Of a stretch of 64,000 nucleotides of DNA, positions 45,005-56,537 are shown in pieces; the stretch's first letter is position 1; every line of letters starts with the position of its first letter. This DNA is from Heloderma charlesbogerti (Eukaryota > Chordata > Lepidosauria > Squamata > Helodermatidae). Where the stretch lies: positions 372,001 to 436,000 of the forward strand of contig JANEZZ010001949.1 in NCBI GenBank assembly GCA_026122225.1. The letters are read 5' to 3'. The position numbers and the translations under genes are program-made. The notes beneath the pieces were generated by a model, which had not been told where the DNA came from, ran no database searches, and worked only from the letters and a program-made list of their open reading frames with translations.

Positions 45005-45420
45005 TAATGCTGTCCGAGCTCCTAGCCATGATTAGGAGACCAGGAGCACTCCATTTGTTCTTACCCCTCCCTCCTCCCATCTCATGTGCAAATTGCCCTC
45101 TCCCAATTATTTTTAGAACTAAGCATAGCTAGAATCACATCTGTACTGGTAACCATGGTCATCTTCAACAACTGAGCATGACTAGCGTTACGTTTTCAGT
45201 AACCATGGTCATTTTCAACCCATGATTGGGAGTTAGTCGTGGCCAGCCAAAACACCCATGCAGAGGTTTAACACTAAGTCATGGTTAGTTCCAAAAATGA
45301 AATGGAGGGGAGAAACTACACAATGAAGGGAAGCAACAAGCAAGTCTGAGGCATTCCTGATAGCCTAACCATGGTTAGGAGATAGAAAAGATAAGGCAGA
45401 GTTACATCTAGACTGAATCT
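45005..45420. mobile_element. 'aaccatggtt' palindromic MITE-like repeat
   Basis: 'tcctagccatgattaggaga' at the left and 'gcctaaccatggttaggaga' at the right, with two 'gtaaccatggtcat' blocks inside. Ends not fixed. Confidence 0.5.
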
Positions 45421-45560
45421 ACAAAAGTGTTAGTACAGATCTCCAAACTCATGTCCATAAGGAACTACAATAACCACTAAATATCAGTACATATTATAGA
45501 CAAGGGGAGAAAGGAACTTGTTCCCCCCACCCCATACCAGTTATTCAATTTCAAGAGTGA

Positions 45561-45592
45561 ACACACACACACACACACACCACACACACACC
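45561..45592. repeat. (CA)n microsatellite
   Basis: CA run with one interruption. Confidence 0.9.
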
Positions 45593-45722
45593 CCAGTTAC
45601 TAAGATGCTTTTGTCAAATGCAAACTTCTGTTAGCACAACACAGAACTCTGAATATCTACAGATTTGTTCATCAGTCAGGTATTCCCACATGATTTCAGC
45701 AATTAAAAAAAAATATGCTTAC

Positions 45723-45843
45723 CAAATACTATTGCTTTAGCAAAAGGAGGAAACAATTCAGTATGCCTGAATAAGTGTTTATGAATCTGCCAGAGTTCTT
45801 TGTGCAATTTCTTAAAGTCACTGTATCTCTTCCAAACGACTAT
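45723..45843 (-). CDS. RPS6KC1: RPS6KC1 exon: core of PX domain
   Basis: A 121-bp exon with acceptor ...ttcgcttcag|ATAGTC (starts 45843) and donor GTATTTG|gtaagc (ends 45723), phase 0 in, phase 1 out. It encodes IVVWKRYSDFKKLHKELWQI then HKHLFRHTELFPPFAKAIVF. RYSDF is the hallmark PX motif (its Arg contacts the 3-phosphate of PI3P in the family), and LFPPF is the proline-containing loop that inserts into membrane. It joins the 36-bp exon upstream and the exon at 33098 downstream in frame. No premature stop. Residue order matches vertebrate RPS6KC1 very closely. Confidence 0.96.
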
Positions 45844-46251
45844 CTGAAGCGAAAACAGAAAACAAACACACCCATGAGGCAGTTATTCCTGCTAACTGAG
45901 CATTTACTAAGCATGGCAGAAACCAACATAGTAGCTTATTAAAGGTGCCCTGTGAGACATTTCTAAAAGTGACAAATACCTAAAGCTATTAAAATCTAAC
46001 CTTTGTGGTTGACAGTTTCCTCCCCTCCACCACTACCTTTCCCCCCGAAGGATAGATTAACCAATGAATTAAGGAAAAGTTATGATCAAACACGGCCCAC
46101 AAACTACTTAAACCACAAATTTTGCTCTTAAACCAATGGAGCAAACACTGCTGAGATTCAAGCACAGCAACAAGCTTGAAGGCCCTTTGCGGATCACATC
46201 TGATCAAGTTGGAGCTAGACAGGAGGATTTCTGTAATAGGTGTAAACAAGG

Positions 46252-46360
46252 CAGCCTTCCCCAACCTTGGGCCCTCCAGTGTTGGACTACAACTCCAATC
46301 ATCCCCAGCCAGCATGGCCAGAACTTCTGGAGAGCACCAGGATGGGGGAAGCTGAAGCAA
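46252..46360. mobile_element. hAT-type MITE, shortened
   Basis: 'ggcagccttccccaaccttg' and 'gcaccaggatgggggaagct' are inverted ends, with 'ccccagccagcatggcc' in the middle. Confidence 0.75.
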
Positions 46361-46369
46361 GGGATTTAA

Positions 46370-46860
46370 AACAGGGGTACGGAGAAGGTGGATAAGGACC
46401 TACTGGTGGATATCCAGGTGAATTGCAGTAGATCGCCAAGGGATCTAGCAGTAAACCTTTTCGTAGTAAACAGCAGTACTAGATGGTTGCTTTGGACCAG
46501 GTCTTTGTTCAGGTCTGCTGGCCAGTTTTAGAGCACTGCGTTAGAATCCCTGATCTCTGGTAACTCCTGCATAGATTGTATATATCCTAATGCATGGTTT
46601 ATGGGATGTAGTAGATAATTGACTTGACACCCGGAACCACCACTTTGTGACTGGTTCCAGTTGGTAGACCAGCATTCTAGTAAAAAAAAACAAAATAGAT
46701 CCTGCAACCTTGATGTTGGCCTGGCCCTGCCATTGAACACTAGGAAAAAAATGGCCTCAGTAATGCAGAAAATCCATTCAGATTGTCCAAGTTCCCACTA
46801 TAAATTCCCATTTGCATTGTTACATACTTCCCACTTTTTTGAGAAGTTCCAGGGGCATCG
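46370..46860. other. Intronic DNA, nothing recognised
   Basis: 'gtactagatggttgctttgg' may be a SINE-end remnant. No exon or other repeat supported. Confidence 0.35.
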
Positions 46861-46865
46861 CTTAC

Positions 46866-46960
46866 TTAGAACTCCCACCATCCTATGCTGGCTGAGGATG
46901 ATGAGAGTTGTAGTCCAACACATCTCGAGGGTACCAAGGTGGGGACGACTTCCAAATAGT
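46866..46960. mobile_element. hAT-type MITE, right half
   Basis: 'actcccaccatcctatgctg', 'gagagttgtagtccaacaca' and 'ccaaggtggggacgact'. Confidence 0.65.
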
Positions 46961-47387
46961 GCTTGCAGCACCAATCCAGTATAAGAGTGGAATGATATGA
47001 GAACAGCTAGTCATGGCAAAGGCTTTCTGTCTAGCATATATCTCTAACAGCAAGCAAAAAAGAGGGGCAGGGAGAATGGGGTGAACCAACAGGAACAGCA
47101 CTGAACATGCACCACTAAAATAATTATATGCTGGGAGAAAAGGGTGGCACGTATTCCACTTATCTACTAGATTTTGGTTCAAGTGACAAATATGATATCC
47201 ATCAGCAGTCAGTATCTGGATTAACTGAAGCATTTTTGTTCGAAAGAAAAGTGTAGTTTCCACATCTTATGGCCGAGAAAAAATGTTGGAAAAAATGTGG
47301 CCAATGTTGGCTGCAAGCCGTGGGTTGTTCCACAAACTCTGAGAAGGCTTCTATATACGATGATACAGCAAGACTACACACTGACCC

Positions 47388-47790
47388 GGTTTGCACACAA
47401 CGAACAGCCCATGGTTTGCTAACCATTAATTGTTTGGGTGCATGCAAAGGTGAAAAAGCTGGCTCCTGCCTGCCTGCTTGCTTCCGCTTTGTTGTCCCTG
47501 GGTTGTTGTCCATGACATGCGAACCCGGAACTCTGGGTTGTTGAGGGAGAAACAACGTAGAGTTTTAACCTAAGAACAAACCATAGGTTCAAACTCTGGG
47601 TTGTTTCTGCCTCAGCAACCCAGGGTTCCATGTTCATACATCACGGAGAAGAACCAAAGAAATGGGCAACCCTGGGTTGCTTAGCACAGCAGAAATGGAT
47701 GACTGGGTGAGAGCCAGCATGCTCACTCGCTCCCAAACAACCCATGGTTAGCAAACCATGGGTTGTTCATTGCATGCGAACTGGATCATT
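47388..47790. mobile_element. Long-inverted-repeat MITE ('cccatggtttgc')
   Basis: The left end 'ggtttgcacacaacgaacag' leads into 'cccatggtttgctaacca'. The right end reads 'tggttagcaaaccatgggtt' then 'gttcattgcatgcgaactgg', its inverse over about 43 bp. A central pair ('actctgggttgtt' twice, 'caacccagggttcc') adds a second inverted layer. Ends beside a (CT)n(CA)n microsatellite. Confidence 0.7.
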
Positions 47791-47794
47791 CTCA

Positions 47795-47840
47795 TTCTCT
47801 CTCTCTCTCTCTCTCTCACGCACACACACACACGCCTGCA
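47795..47840. repeat. (CT)n(CA)n compound microsatellite
   Basis: A CT run followed by CA with CG interruptions. Confidence 0.9.
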
Positions 47841-48251
47841 CGCACCACCACCACATATAAAAAGAGTGACGCAGGATATAGGTGCATACATCTCTATGTG
47901 CATACTTTCAATACCTGCAATCCTTCCGTACCTTCTAAAATCTAAAGGATTGGCAGACTTGCTTATGGAGATACTCATGTACATTGTCACATGTTAGGTC
48001 TTACGTACACATTGGGGATGCATAAGCTTACTTCTGTAGCACGTGTACAAGATTTCTGTCTGGTACTTGTTGAGCCAACCCTGGGGTAGTATCCAGACCA
48101 GGCCTTTTTGCCACATTTAATTTCTTTCATTCAGTGCCCTGCGAAGAACCATCTTTAAGCATTCGCTATTCATACATGCTTCCTCCTCACGGAACTACAT
48201 GCTTTAGTCGTATCGTTCCCATAAGATAACACCACAATTGTGCCACTATAT

Positions 48252-48470
48252 TATGGGCTGGATCCAATGTCATTGTTCTGCCAGTGGAATGGATGCTGCT
48301 GTCAGAGCAGGACTTCCCTGTCCTCTCCCTCCCCTGTGCAGCCCCCCCACGTACCCTCCAAATCTGCTTCAGAGGTTTAGGGTGCGCAAGGGGCTGAGCG
48401 GGAGAGAGAGGATGGGGAAGTCCTGTTCCACTGGCGGAACAACAACTTTGGACCTAATCCTAAATTTTGT
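48252..48470. mobile_element. MITE with ~35-bp inverted ends
   Basis: 'gggctggatccaatgtcatt' plus 'gttctgccagtggaa' at the left; the right end in reverse complement is 'ggattaggtccaaagttgtt' plus 'gttccgccagtggaa'. Possible Harbinger-type, but no clear duplication. Related decayed copy at 33470-33765. Confidence 0.65.
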
Positions 48471-48969
48471 CAAAGCACACTGACAAGAAATGTGCCTCAG
48501 ATGGACTACCGAAGGAACTGGATTCCAGTAGGACGGTGACGTGGCTGGCTTTAGCCTCTGCTTTAAAAGGAATTGGTAGATAAAACTGACACAATGTTCA
48601 AAGGGGCCAAGTACAATGGCACAAATTCACTGCAGGCATATTTATGGAAGGTTCTTATACTGTGGGGGGTGGGAGAGGAAGAGCAGGTCAATCACCTCCA
48701 AGAGGGACAGTACAAGACTAGAATTATCACTCAAACTCGCGCCAATTTACCACAGAGTTGCAAGTAGCCACTCACCTAATCCCTTCTGGTAACAATTGCC
48801 TGGAGGTGACTAGGCAGGTTAGCTTTACAGAAGCCAGTTTGGACCGACAGGCTAACCATTTTTTCTGGACTAGTAGCTTCTGTGGATTTACTCACAAGAC
48901 TGCTTTAATGAGGAATAGACTTTTCGGTGAGAAAACTCAGGACTAATTCAGTGGAAAAGTTGGCAGGTC

Positions 48970-50210
48970 ACAAGATGTGATGGGGACTAAACCTTCTTCT
49001 TGAGCAACCATCAGCAGCGGACTGGACACCCCTTCAGAAACTAGAGAGGGTGGGTAAGCAAACAGTTCCTGTGGTCACAGCATGAGAGACTCAAAGCCCT
49101 GCACATTTCATTGCCTATCTTCAGTACTACTCCCTGTGTAAGGGGAAAAACTTGAAGCAAAATCCTCAGGGTGCATGGCATTAGGGATTCCAGCACACCT
49201 TCCTTGGACCATCCTTGGTTTGACGCGGACTGTAAGGCAAAACCCTGAGAGTGAAACTGTAGGTTGCCTAGAAGTGGAGATTCCTGCACACTTCGGTAGT
49301 TTACCCCTGGTTTGGCCTGAACAGTGTGGGTGAGGTACCTTTGGGGACTCGAGATAGAATGCTCACATTCACTCAAACCTTTTAAAATTAAAAGCTAAAA
49401 CCATGACATATGTTAAATACATTTATTAAAGAATAAAGAGAAATACAACAAGCACACAAACTTTCACTCAGCAAAGCAGACATAAATATATACTTACAAA
49501 TCTAGCAGCTTGAAATGGTTATCACCCACCCTTCTGGTAAAGAGACTCCCCCTCCTGCCAAGACAAGCCCGAGAACCCACTAAGGCCTAAGAACTTGTCT
49601 CAAAGCAGCATGGGTCTCATGTCTGGAGGAGAAAAAAGACTGCCCTCCTCTACTCAGCTCACTCTTAAATACACTTCCAAAACTGGTAATCTCCTTTCTC
49701 ATACATATTCCACAATTCTTAAATCTATTGGGCCATGTCACATTTTAGGCTGTCTTCTCTTGGAAAGACTACCTACCCCCTTATATCATATACAGCACCT
49801 AAATAGCTTCTAATACAAAGGATCTTTGCTCTCCTACCTGCCCCGTTACTCCCCCAAAGCATTATCCCACTATAAGTATCCCTTAAGCCAAACCATCCCC
49901 ACACCCCAAAAGCTGTCTTTTCCCTATGCCATACTAATAAGCTCCTACAGCCCCCTCCCCATCTATATATACCCTCACTATAAACATTACCTCAACCCCT
50001 CTTTTAACCCGCTCGCATAGTACATATATGCTTTATTAAATGAAAATTGCACAGCCAAGAAAATCCCTACACCTGCACTTAATCCTCTCCATTCTTCTAG
50101 TCCCCCAACCCCATCCCCAAATCCAAATTCTAGTCAAACCTGCTTCTTAGAAGGAAAACAACTGTGGAAACTGAGGAACTTCAAACAGGCCAGTTCAAAA
50201 TTCCTCAATT
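48970..50210 (-). mobile_element. Possible LTR-like region (solo LTR candidate)
   Basis: Read on the minus strand it has a TATA-like 'gtatatatagatgg', a second 'gtatttaagagtgag', and then 'ttctttaataaatgtattt' with an AATAAA signal followed by a T-rich end. That is an order compatible with U3-R-U5. The plus strand is strikingly G-poor at 49660-50130. An imperfect ~85-bp direct repeat ('attccagcacaccttcctt', 'attcctgcacacttcggt') lies at 49150-49325. No TG...CA ends, target duplication, primer site or gag/pol frame was found, so the call is tentative. Confidence 0.3.
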
Positions 50211-50237
50211 TATACAATGCATTTTTGTTCCCCTAAA

Positions 50238-50372
50238 TCAGCCTTCCCCAAACTGGTGCCCTCCATATGTTTTGGACTTCAATTCCCATCAGCTCAGACC
50301 AGCATAGCCAATAGTCAGGAATGCTGGGAGTCGTAGTCCAAAAGTTCTAGAGGGTTGGGGAAGCCTGGCCTA
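50238..50372. mobile_element. Near-palindromic hAT-type MITE
   Basis: 'aatcagccttccccaaactg' and 'gagggttggggaagcctggc', with 'agccaatagtcaggaatgct' between. Confidence 0.8.
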
Positions 50373-50379
50373 AATAGAG

Positions 50380-50900
50380 ATGTGAACACTCCTCCCTCAC
50401 TGGGGGGAAGGAAAACATGTTTTTTCCCCATAAGAAATTAGAAGAAGAAATTCTGGGGGTTTCCCCTCATTTTTCCAGGTCTTCACACTTCTGTGCCTAA
50501 GTGCACAATTTAGGTTATCTTGATACATTTTTTTTTAATTTTTTAAAAAACCTATTACACATAGGTCCAGCTATAAGCATCATTGACCAATTGCAACCAA
50601 AATAATTCCAACACAACTTCATGATCTATTCTCCAGCCATTTCCCACCCACCTCCAAGTTTTAAACATCAGACATTCCACATGGACAAATGGCAGATTCT
50701 TTTCTGGCAACAGGCAGCATATATTCTGCAACCTGCATCTGGGCTGAAGTGTATTTTTCATGTGCAAACTCAGGTTTTTCAAAGTATGGTCCATCTGTTT
50801 GATGCCTAATATGTAATTTGAATGACTGTTTATAAGCAAAAGACACTCATCATATATGAGTAATAAAATGATGGGATCTGTTGTTGTTGTTTTAAGAGCA
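50380..50900. other. Intronic DNA, nothing recognised
   Basis: No repeat or exon supported. Confidence 0.4.
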
Positions 50901-50904
50901 CAGG

Positions 50905-51050
50905 ACAGCCTTCCCCAATATGATGTCTTTCTTGGACTATAATCCCCATTATTCCCAGCCAGCATCATCATTAACCGTACTGGCTGGAGCTGATGGAGTC
51001 TGTGGTCCAAAACATCTAGAGGGCACTGGGTTGGGGAAATCTGGCATAGG
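50905..51050. mobile_element. Near-palindromic hAT-type MITE, diverged
   Basis: 'acagccttccccaatatgat' and 'cactgggttggggaaatctg', with 'cgtactggctggagctgat'. Confidence 0.75.
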
Positions 51051-51454
51051 ATGTCTTGTTTCTGTTTCCCATGGATTAATCGGGAACCCCACTGGAATGG
51101 AGCCTCTCTGCTTAAAATTGATCAGACCTGCACCAAGCCAAATGCATTCCATCAGCCATATTTGGCAGCCCACCAATAAACCTCCTGGTTTTGCTACTTG
51201 ATTGGGGCTGCAAAAACAGGTAGGAATTGGTGAGAATTTTGTTCAGTTCATGGGGGGTGGGGTTGATAAAAACTTCCCAACATTCACAAATGTCTTCATA
51301 AATAGGACAGACAGAACTTGAGATTTAAAAAAAAAAAAATCAAATGTGGGAGACAGCAAAAAAGGCAGATCTATCATCCATCCAGGCAAAGGACTTTGAG
51401 TGCTTAGCCTAGATTTCAATCCCTGTCTATTCAACCATGTTTGTGCTGGTGAAT

Positions 51455-51735
51455 TAGGGCAGGTTCACACGATCAAACAACCCACCTTATTTAAACCATG
51501 GTGGGCTGTGACACAGGCAGGTGGCCATTTTGAATATTCAAGCCAGTCTTGTCATGACATCCGAACCCAGTGAAGATGAGTTGTGGGTGGGCTGCTAAAC
51601 ATGCGAACAACCCACACAACCCTAAAACAGCCTATGGGTTCTGGGTGGTTTGTTAACCATGCCAACAACCCACCTTCGCCAGGTTCAGACATCACAGGAA
51701 GCCACGGTCAAGGCTTGATTCAAAAGTCGCCCGGC
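51455..51735. mobile_element. 'aacccacc' inverted-repeat MITE-like element
   Basis: 'cacgatcaaacaacccacct' at the left pairs with 'gggtggtttgttaaccatgc' toward the right. Both edges carry 'aggttca(c/g)ac'. Related to the 'ccatggtttg' group. Confidence 0.45.
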
Positions 51736-51739
51736 ACGT

Positions 51740-52200
51740 GCCAGCACACACTGAAATAAGCCACAGCAGCAGCAGTGATCATGCAAACCGGGTCACTGGG
51801 TTACCACCTCTTATTTCTGACACAGTCCTCATCATTAGCACCTACAAGGCAGTACAACACAGTCTTCTCCACACTGGAAATAGGTATACACCTATTGAAT
51901 TTAGCTGGTGTAGATGGGTGAAAAATTTGTTTGATTCGTTTTTGATCAGAACTTAACCAACATTTGCAATTTCTTCATAATCAGGATGGAAAGAACTTTA
52001 GATGAAAAAAAAAACTAATGTGGAAGAAAGGGAAACAGACAGACGTGTCCATCCTTAAAAGCTGGGAAGGTGTCAAGAACCTGGAAAGCCACAATACAGA
52101 ATGGCTGTGCCTTGAATGGCTTGGTCATTCACAAGTTATGAGTACCAGCAGTAGAGTACAGAAAAAGGTGAGAAAATGAAGAATGTAATCTATTCTGAGA
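51740..52200. other. Intronic DNA, nothing recognised
   Basis: No repeat or exon supported. Confidence 0.4.
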
Positions 52201-52254
52201 GGGAAGTGGAGCCATTGCATTAGCTGTGCTGAAAGACTTGATTCTTCCCTCTTC

Positions 52255-52400
52255 CCTCCCTATTCCTTTTTCCTTTTGTGTCGTGTCTTTCTAGATTATA
52301 AGCCTGTGGGCAGGGACTGTTTTGTTTTACTGATTGCATGTAAGCCTCTCTGGAAGCCTTTTTGGCAGAGGAGCAGGATAAAAATACTTTAAATAAATAT
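52255..52400 (+). mobile_element. LINE 3' end-like fragment
   Basis: 'ctagattataagcctgtggg', 'agggactgttttgttttact' and 'ggagcaggataaaaatactt', then (AAAT). Confidence 0.5.
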
Positions 52401-52589
52401 TACACTATCTGTGCCACCCAGAGATCAATTCTCTAGTGGTGTGGGAGCAGGAGGGGAAAGGATGGAGATGAGAGGGAAAGAAGGGAAAGACACACAAGTG
52501 TGAAATGCTAATGAGAAAGGCAAATCTAGACTTTCAGCCCATTCACAAGATCAAAATGCCACATCTGTGCAGGAGGATGGGGATCTTAA

Positions 52590-52648
52590 GCATACTTAAG
52601 CTTCGGCTATTGGGCAGTATAGAAATTAAATAAATAAATAAATAAAAC
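52590..52648 (+). mobile_element. L2-like LINE terminal fragment
   Basis: 'taagcttcggctattgggca' and 'gtatagaaatt' followed by (AAAT)5. Only the last 50-60 bp are present. Confidence 0.7.
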
Positions 52649-53173
52649 TTAACATGGAAGCGAGATCTATCAAGTCTGGCTTTTAAGTAAGAATGTTTAG
52701 AAGATGGAAGTACAAAAGAAAAATCTCAAATTTCAAAGAGAAGAAGAGACTAGAGGCAAGAGAGACGCACAGAGGCTTGTGAAACAAATGGGCTACTAAG
52801 CACCATTCCCGGTTATTTGTAGTCTATGGAGTGTGATAGCAGTGGTTAGGGATGCTGGAGAAATTCGAGACAGACTGAAATGAGCTCGGATTTCTAAGAA
52901 TCCGACCTGCAGAATCTGCTGTGGAGTGACCCCCACAGGCTGTGCGGAGTCCATGGACTTCCAGATGATTTTTTTACTTTCCCAAAATTTACACATATAA
53001 ATTTGTAGCAAAGTACGTAAGTTTCCGCTGAGGAAACGTTAAATGGAATGGGGGACAATACGCTAAAAGTAATGTACTAAAGAAATTATGTAAATCCTTA
53101 TGTAAATACCTATGTAACTATTTGCGTATTTTTCCGCATTACAAAAAAAATGTTTGCATCCGTCTGTGGGCAG

Positions 53174-53832
53174 TAGGGATGTACGAATCTTACTCACCCA
53201 TCCGTTCCGGGGCATCAGCAGTGGGGGGGAGGTGCTCCGTCCCACCCCCCGGAATCCTCCCCGGACCGGCTCTGCTCCGCGGCGGTTCCACGGAGCCACC
53301 GGCCACGGCCGGGCTGCTGCAGCCATCATTTGCATACTTGCAGGCAGCCATGATAAATACTTACGTAGCCTATCACAGCAAAGAGCAGGGGTGCAAATGG
53401 TGTAGCGGCTACGTAAGTAAATACTTACGTAGCCTATCATAGCTGCCTGCAAGCACGCAAATGGCGGCCATCGTAGCATTTGCGGCCACAGCAGCCAGGC
53501 AGAACCAGCCGGGAGACCAGCCGGAGCCGCCACCGCCGGAGCCGCCACCACATCTGCCCCAGGTAAGCTCCATCCCGGCGGGATTCCGCAGGGGGGGGGC
53601 AGGAGGCTGATCCGCCAGGGATTCCGGGGGGCTGGATTTCTTTAGAATCCGCCCCACCGGAATCCCTGGCGGATCAGCCTCCTGCCCCCCCGCCACCCTG
53701 CGGAATCCCGCCGGGACTGGAGTCTGTGGCGGAATTCTCTGACATCCCTAGAGGGCGGACGACGGAACAAAAGGCACCTGACAATCTGCAAAACACAGAC
53801 AGAACGGATTTTATACAGTCCGTACATCCCTA
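53174..53832. mobile_element. GC-rich MITE with 'tagggatgta' ends and hairpin
   Basis: Starts TAGGGATGTACGAAT and ends CCGTACATCCCTA. A second end-like 'gacatcccta' occurs at 53740-53750, suggesting a composite. The middle repeats 'tacttacgtagcctatca' on both sides of 'gcaaagagcaggggtgcaaa', and a GC-rich hairpin fills 53573-53716. No transposase; no clear target duplication. Open frames here follow the GC content. Confidence 0.65.
53573..53716. repeat. GC-rich hairpin, ~55-60-bp arms
   Basis: The left arm runs 53573-53627 and the right arm 53657-53716. They pair throughout, except for a 5-base 'gccac' excess in the right arm by the poly-G/poly-C stretch. The loop is about 29 nt and itself partly self-complementary. 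Confidence 0.9.
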
Positions 53833-53869
53833 GCAATGGTATTCAGTCAGCAGACTGTAAACTACTACA

Positions 53870-54095
53870 GATGTGTCCAACACATCTTGAGGGCACCAAG
53901 TTGGACAAGCCTAGACTATGGAACACCTAAAAGGTTTTTGTTCACCCAGGCATTTCAATGTGTGTACGTTTTCATTATTAAGGGTTTTACCCACTGTTAT
54001 ATTATTGTATTTATGTTGTAATATGATGGATTGTACACTGCTGTGAAATTCTACATAAATTGAAGGGCAGTATAAAAATGTTTTAAATAAATACA
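53870..54095 (+). mobile_element. MITE right-half remnant and L2-like 3' end
   Basis: 53870-53916 has 'caacacatcttgagggcacc' from the hAT MITE. 53920-54095 has 'ggtttttgttcacccaggca' and 'gaagggcagtataaaaatgt' followed by (AAAT), an L2-like end. Confidence 0.55.
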
Positions 54096-54124
54096 TGTTT
54101 GTCTGTTTGCTTGTTTAAATTATT

Positions 54125-54550
54125 TTTATCCCACTCCTCAGTCAAAAAAGGTTCCCAGAGCAGCTTATTTATTTTATTTATTTATTTACAACATTTATAT
54201 ACCGCTCCTCATTGAAACAGATTCTGGAGCAGTGAACAAAAAGAGATAAAATTATTTTAAAAAGATAAAAAGAATAAAACACCATATGAAGAATTACAGA
54301 TTTTAAAAACAGAGTGCCAATAAAAAACATGGCTTACAATCAATCAGTAAAATACGATCAATCAGTAAAATAAGGACAGTCCCCATCTGCAAGCTTACAA
54401 TCTGAAAAGAAACAGCACACAAGGAATGGGGGATGGAGAGGGGAAAGGAAAAAATTAAGCAGATTTTGAGTAGGATTGGTGGAATGGCCCTGCTTTGCCT
54501 CTCATCTCCCAGGGGGAAGGGTAGGGGCCCTGATGTTTTCTCGGCCTGCT
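54125..54550 (-). mobile_element. LINE 3'-region-like repeats
   Basis: 'tttttatcccactcctcagt' and 'acatttatataccgctcctc' are two successive complements of LINE-like ends; 'gtggaatggccctgctttg' matches the sequence near 9170. The (TTTA)n runs are the tails in complement. Confidence 0.5.
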
Positions 54551-54974
54551 CTTGTCTCCCTTGTTCCTTCTTTTTGTTCAGACAGAGGTTACTGCCTTTC
54601 TTAAACCATTTATATTGTTGTTGGTTTGTTGATTGCTTTCTTATGATCTTCTTTGGCCATTCATAATCTTTTCTAAATACTAATGTTACTATGTCTCTCT
54701 TCAAGTTAATAATGTTATTGTCTACATGAAGATAATATTATTTTTAAGCATAATGATTATTTGGGGGCATTGTGTATCAATCAAGTAACTGATTTGTTTC
54801 AATTAAAATCCTGAGCCTATGGTCTTTTATACTGATCATGCTTTACCCTCTGATCTGCTGAGTGGCAAAGATGCAAATTCAAACTCAGATTAGACTACTG
54901 AATTAACACTTCCAGGACCAGCTTTTTATGCAGGAAAAATAATCACTCATATTCAAAAGAGTGAAACTGTACAG

Positions 54975-55360
54975 CAGGAGTGCAGAACCTCAGGCTCATG
55001 GGTCAAATCCAGACCACGTGGGGTCCCTAAGTGGTCCAGATTTGGGCTCCCCAGAGGGCCATGCTCCTTCTCCTAGCCCCACCCATTTTCCTCTGCCAAT
55101 AGTTTGGTGGTTTCCTGACTTTTGCGCGTTTTTCCTGTTCTAACAGGTTGAAATGCATCTCCTGAGGCTTAGTTACTGGCAAGAAGAGCTTTAAGTAAAT
55201 ATGCTGATTTTTTTGGTATTCTGGCATCAGCCCCTTTGCCCCTGCCCTGTTTTACCTTTGGCCCTATCTGCCACTGGAATGCAGCCCCTGAGAGCTTCTC
55301 CAAAATGGAATTTGGCCCTTGGGCTGAAAGAGGTTCAACGCCCCTGCCATAAAGCCTCAC
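54975..55360. mobile_element. hAT-type ends in opposite orientation
   Basis: 54978 onward reads 'caggagtgcagaacctcagg'. The minus strand from about 55348 reads 'caggggcgttgaacctcttt' then 'cagcccaagggccaaattcc', as in the hAT ends at 43893 and 44361. They may be the two ends of one element of about 370 bp. Confidence 0.55.
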
Positions 55361-55364
55361 AATC

Positions 55365-56530
55365 ATGCATCCCGCCGTCTCAAAGCAAGCTGTGTTTCAA
55401 AAGTGGTTTTCTTATATACAGAGGCAAGTTTGGATATCAGCCTGACATAATGAACCTTTCACATTGGCTACATTTGCTGCTGCAAGCAAAAGCTTCCTAC
55501 ATACCAGCATCAATCATCTTATCTACTTCTACACTACCTTTAAGAATTAGCATCTCCAGGTAGGGGAGCTTAAAGATTTTGTTTGGTCCACATTTGAAAA
55601 TGGACTGCCTTGATTTACACCTCCTGAACTAGCGCTTGGATTGGAACACAGTTATGCTTCCAATACTGCATTTCTCCGAATTTTGCAAGGCTATTTTCAA
55701 ATGTTAAAATATGCTAAGGGCATATAGGGAATATAGTATTATGCTTTAAGTATGGTCTGTGGAAGTACCAAGGTTTTGCTATGGTGGCACATAAACACAA
55801 ACTAAGAATTTTTTTTAAAAGAACAGATTTCTGCTTCAAATGTTTATGCATTTATTTTTAAGATTGAACCTAGCTTTAAAAAATGGAGATGGCACTGCAT
55901 GCTTCGCATTTAATGTAACGTATAGTTAGGCCCTCAGTTTTCTTTCCATTCTCTTCAGTTGATTTGAGATGCCTCTGTTCGAATCCCATCTCACTGTAAT
56001 CATATCCACCTGATCCTCTCTAAGCTTGCTTACTGTTCCTTTTGCATTGATTCCAAATGATCCAGTCCTAATACGCATGGCTCTCAACTCTCCTTCCCCT
56101 TGCTTACTCTCTCACTCCCTCCACTGCTTCCTTATACCATATCCAGAAGCTGCACAGAAGCAGTTCGTTTTTGTTTAAAAACAACAACACGATTTTCCCC
56201 TCACAAACATCTCAAGCAGAAACCTTGTGCGTGAGGAATACATCACGACACATTTGGAGAATTTGTTGTGTTGTTCCACAAGGCCCACTGGGGACATCAG
56301 TCACATGAGGGGCTGAGCATCCCCCCATGCAGAACTGCAGAAGAAGTATTTTTTACTCTGTTCATGGCTCTAGGGATACCAGGACAGCCCCAGCCCTCCT
56401 GTCTTCCTGTCCACCTGACAGACCAACCACCTCATCAAAGCTCACTCCCTATGCGAAGCTTTCCTGAGCTACCATAGCCTCAAGTATTCCACATTGTGTG
56501 CAACCAATTTTCCCTCCCTTACCTCACCCT
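55365..56530. other. Intronic DNA, nothing recognised
   Basis: About 1.2 kb of AT-rich sequence without recognised repeats or exons. Confidence 0.45.
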
Positions 56531-56537
56531 TGGGGAA

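Noticed and set aside
49826..50130. Nuclear copy of mitochondrial DNA
   Set aside because: The low G content and 'catagtacatatatg' suggested a control region, but no tRNA, rRNA or mitochondrial protein frame is next to it and no conserved block could be recognised.
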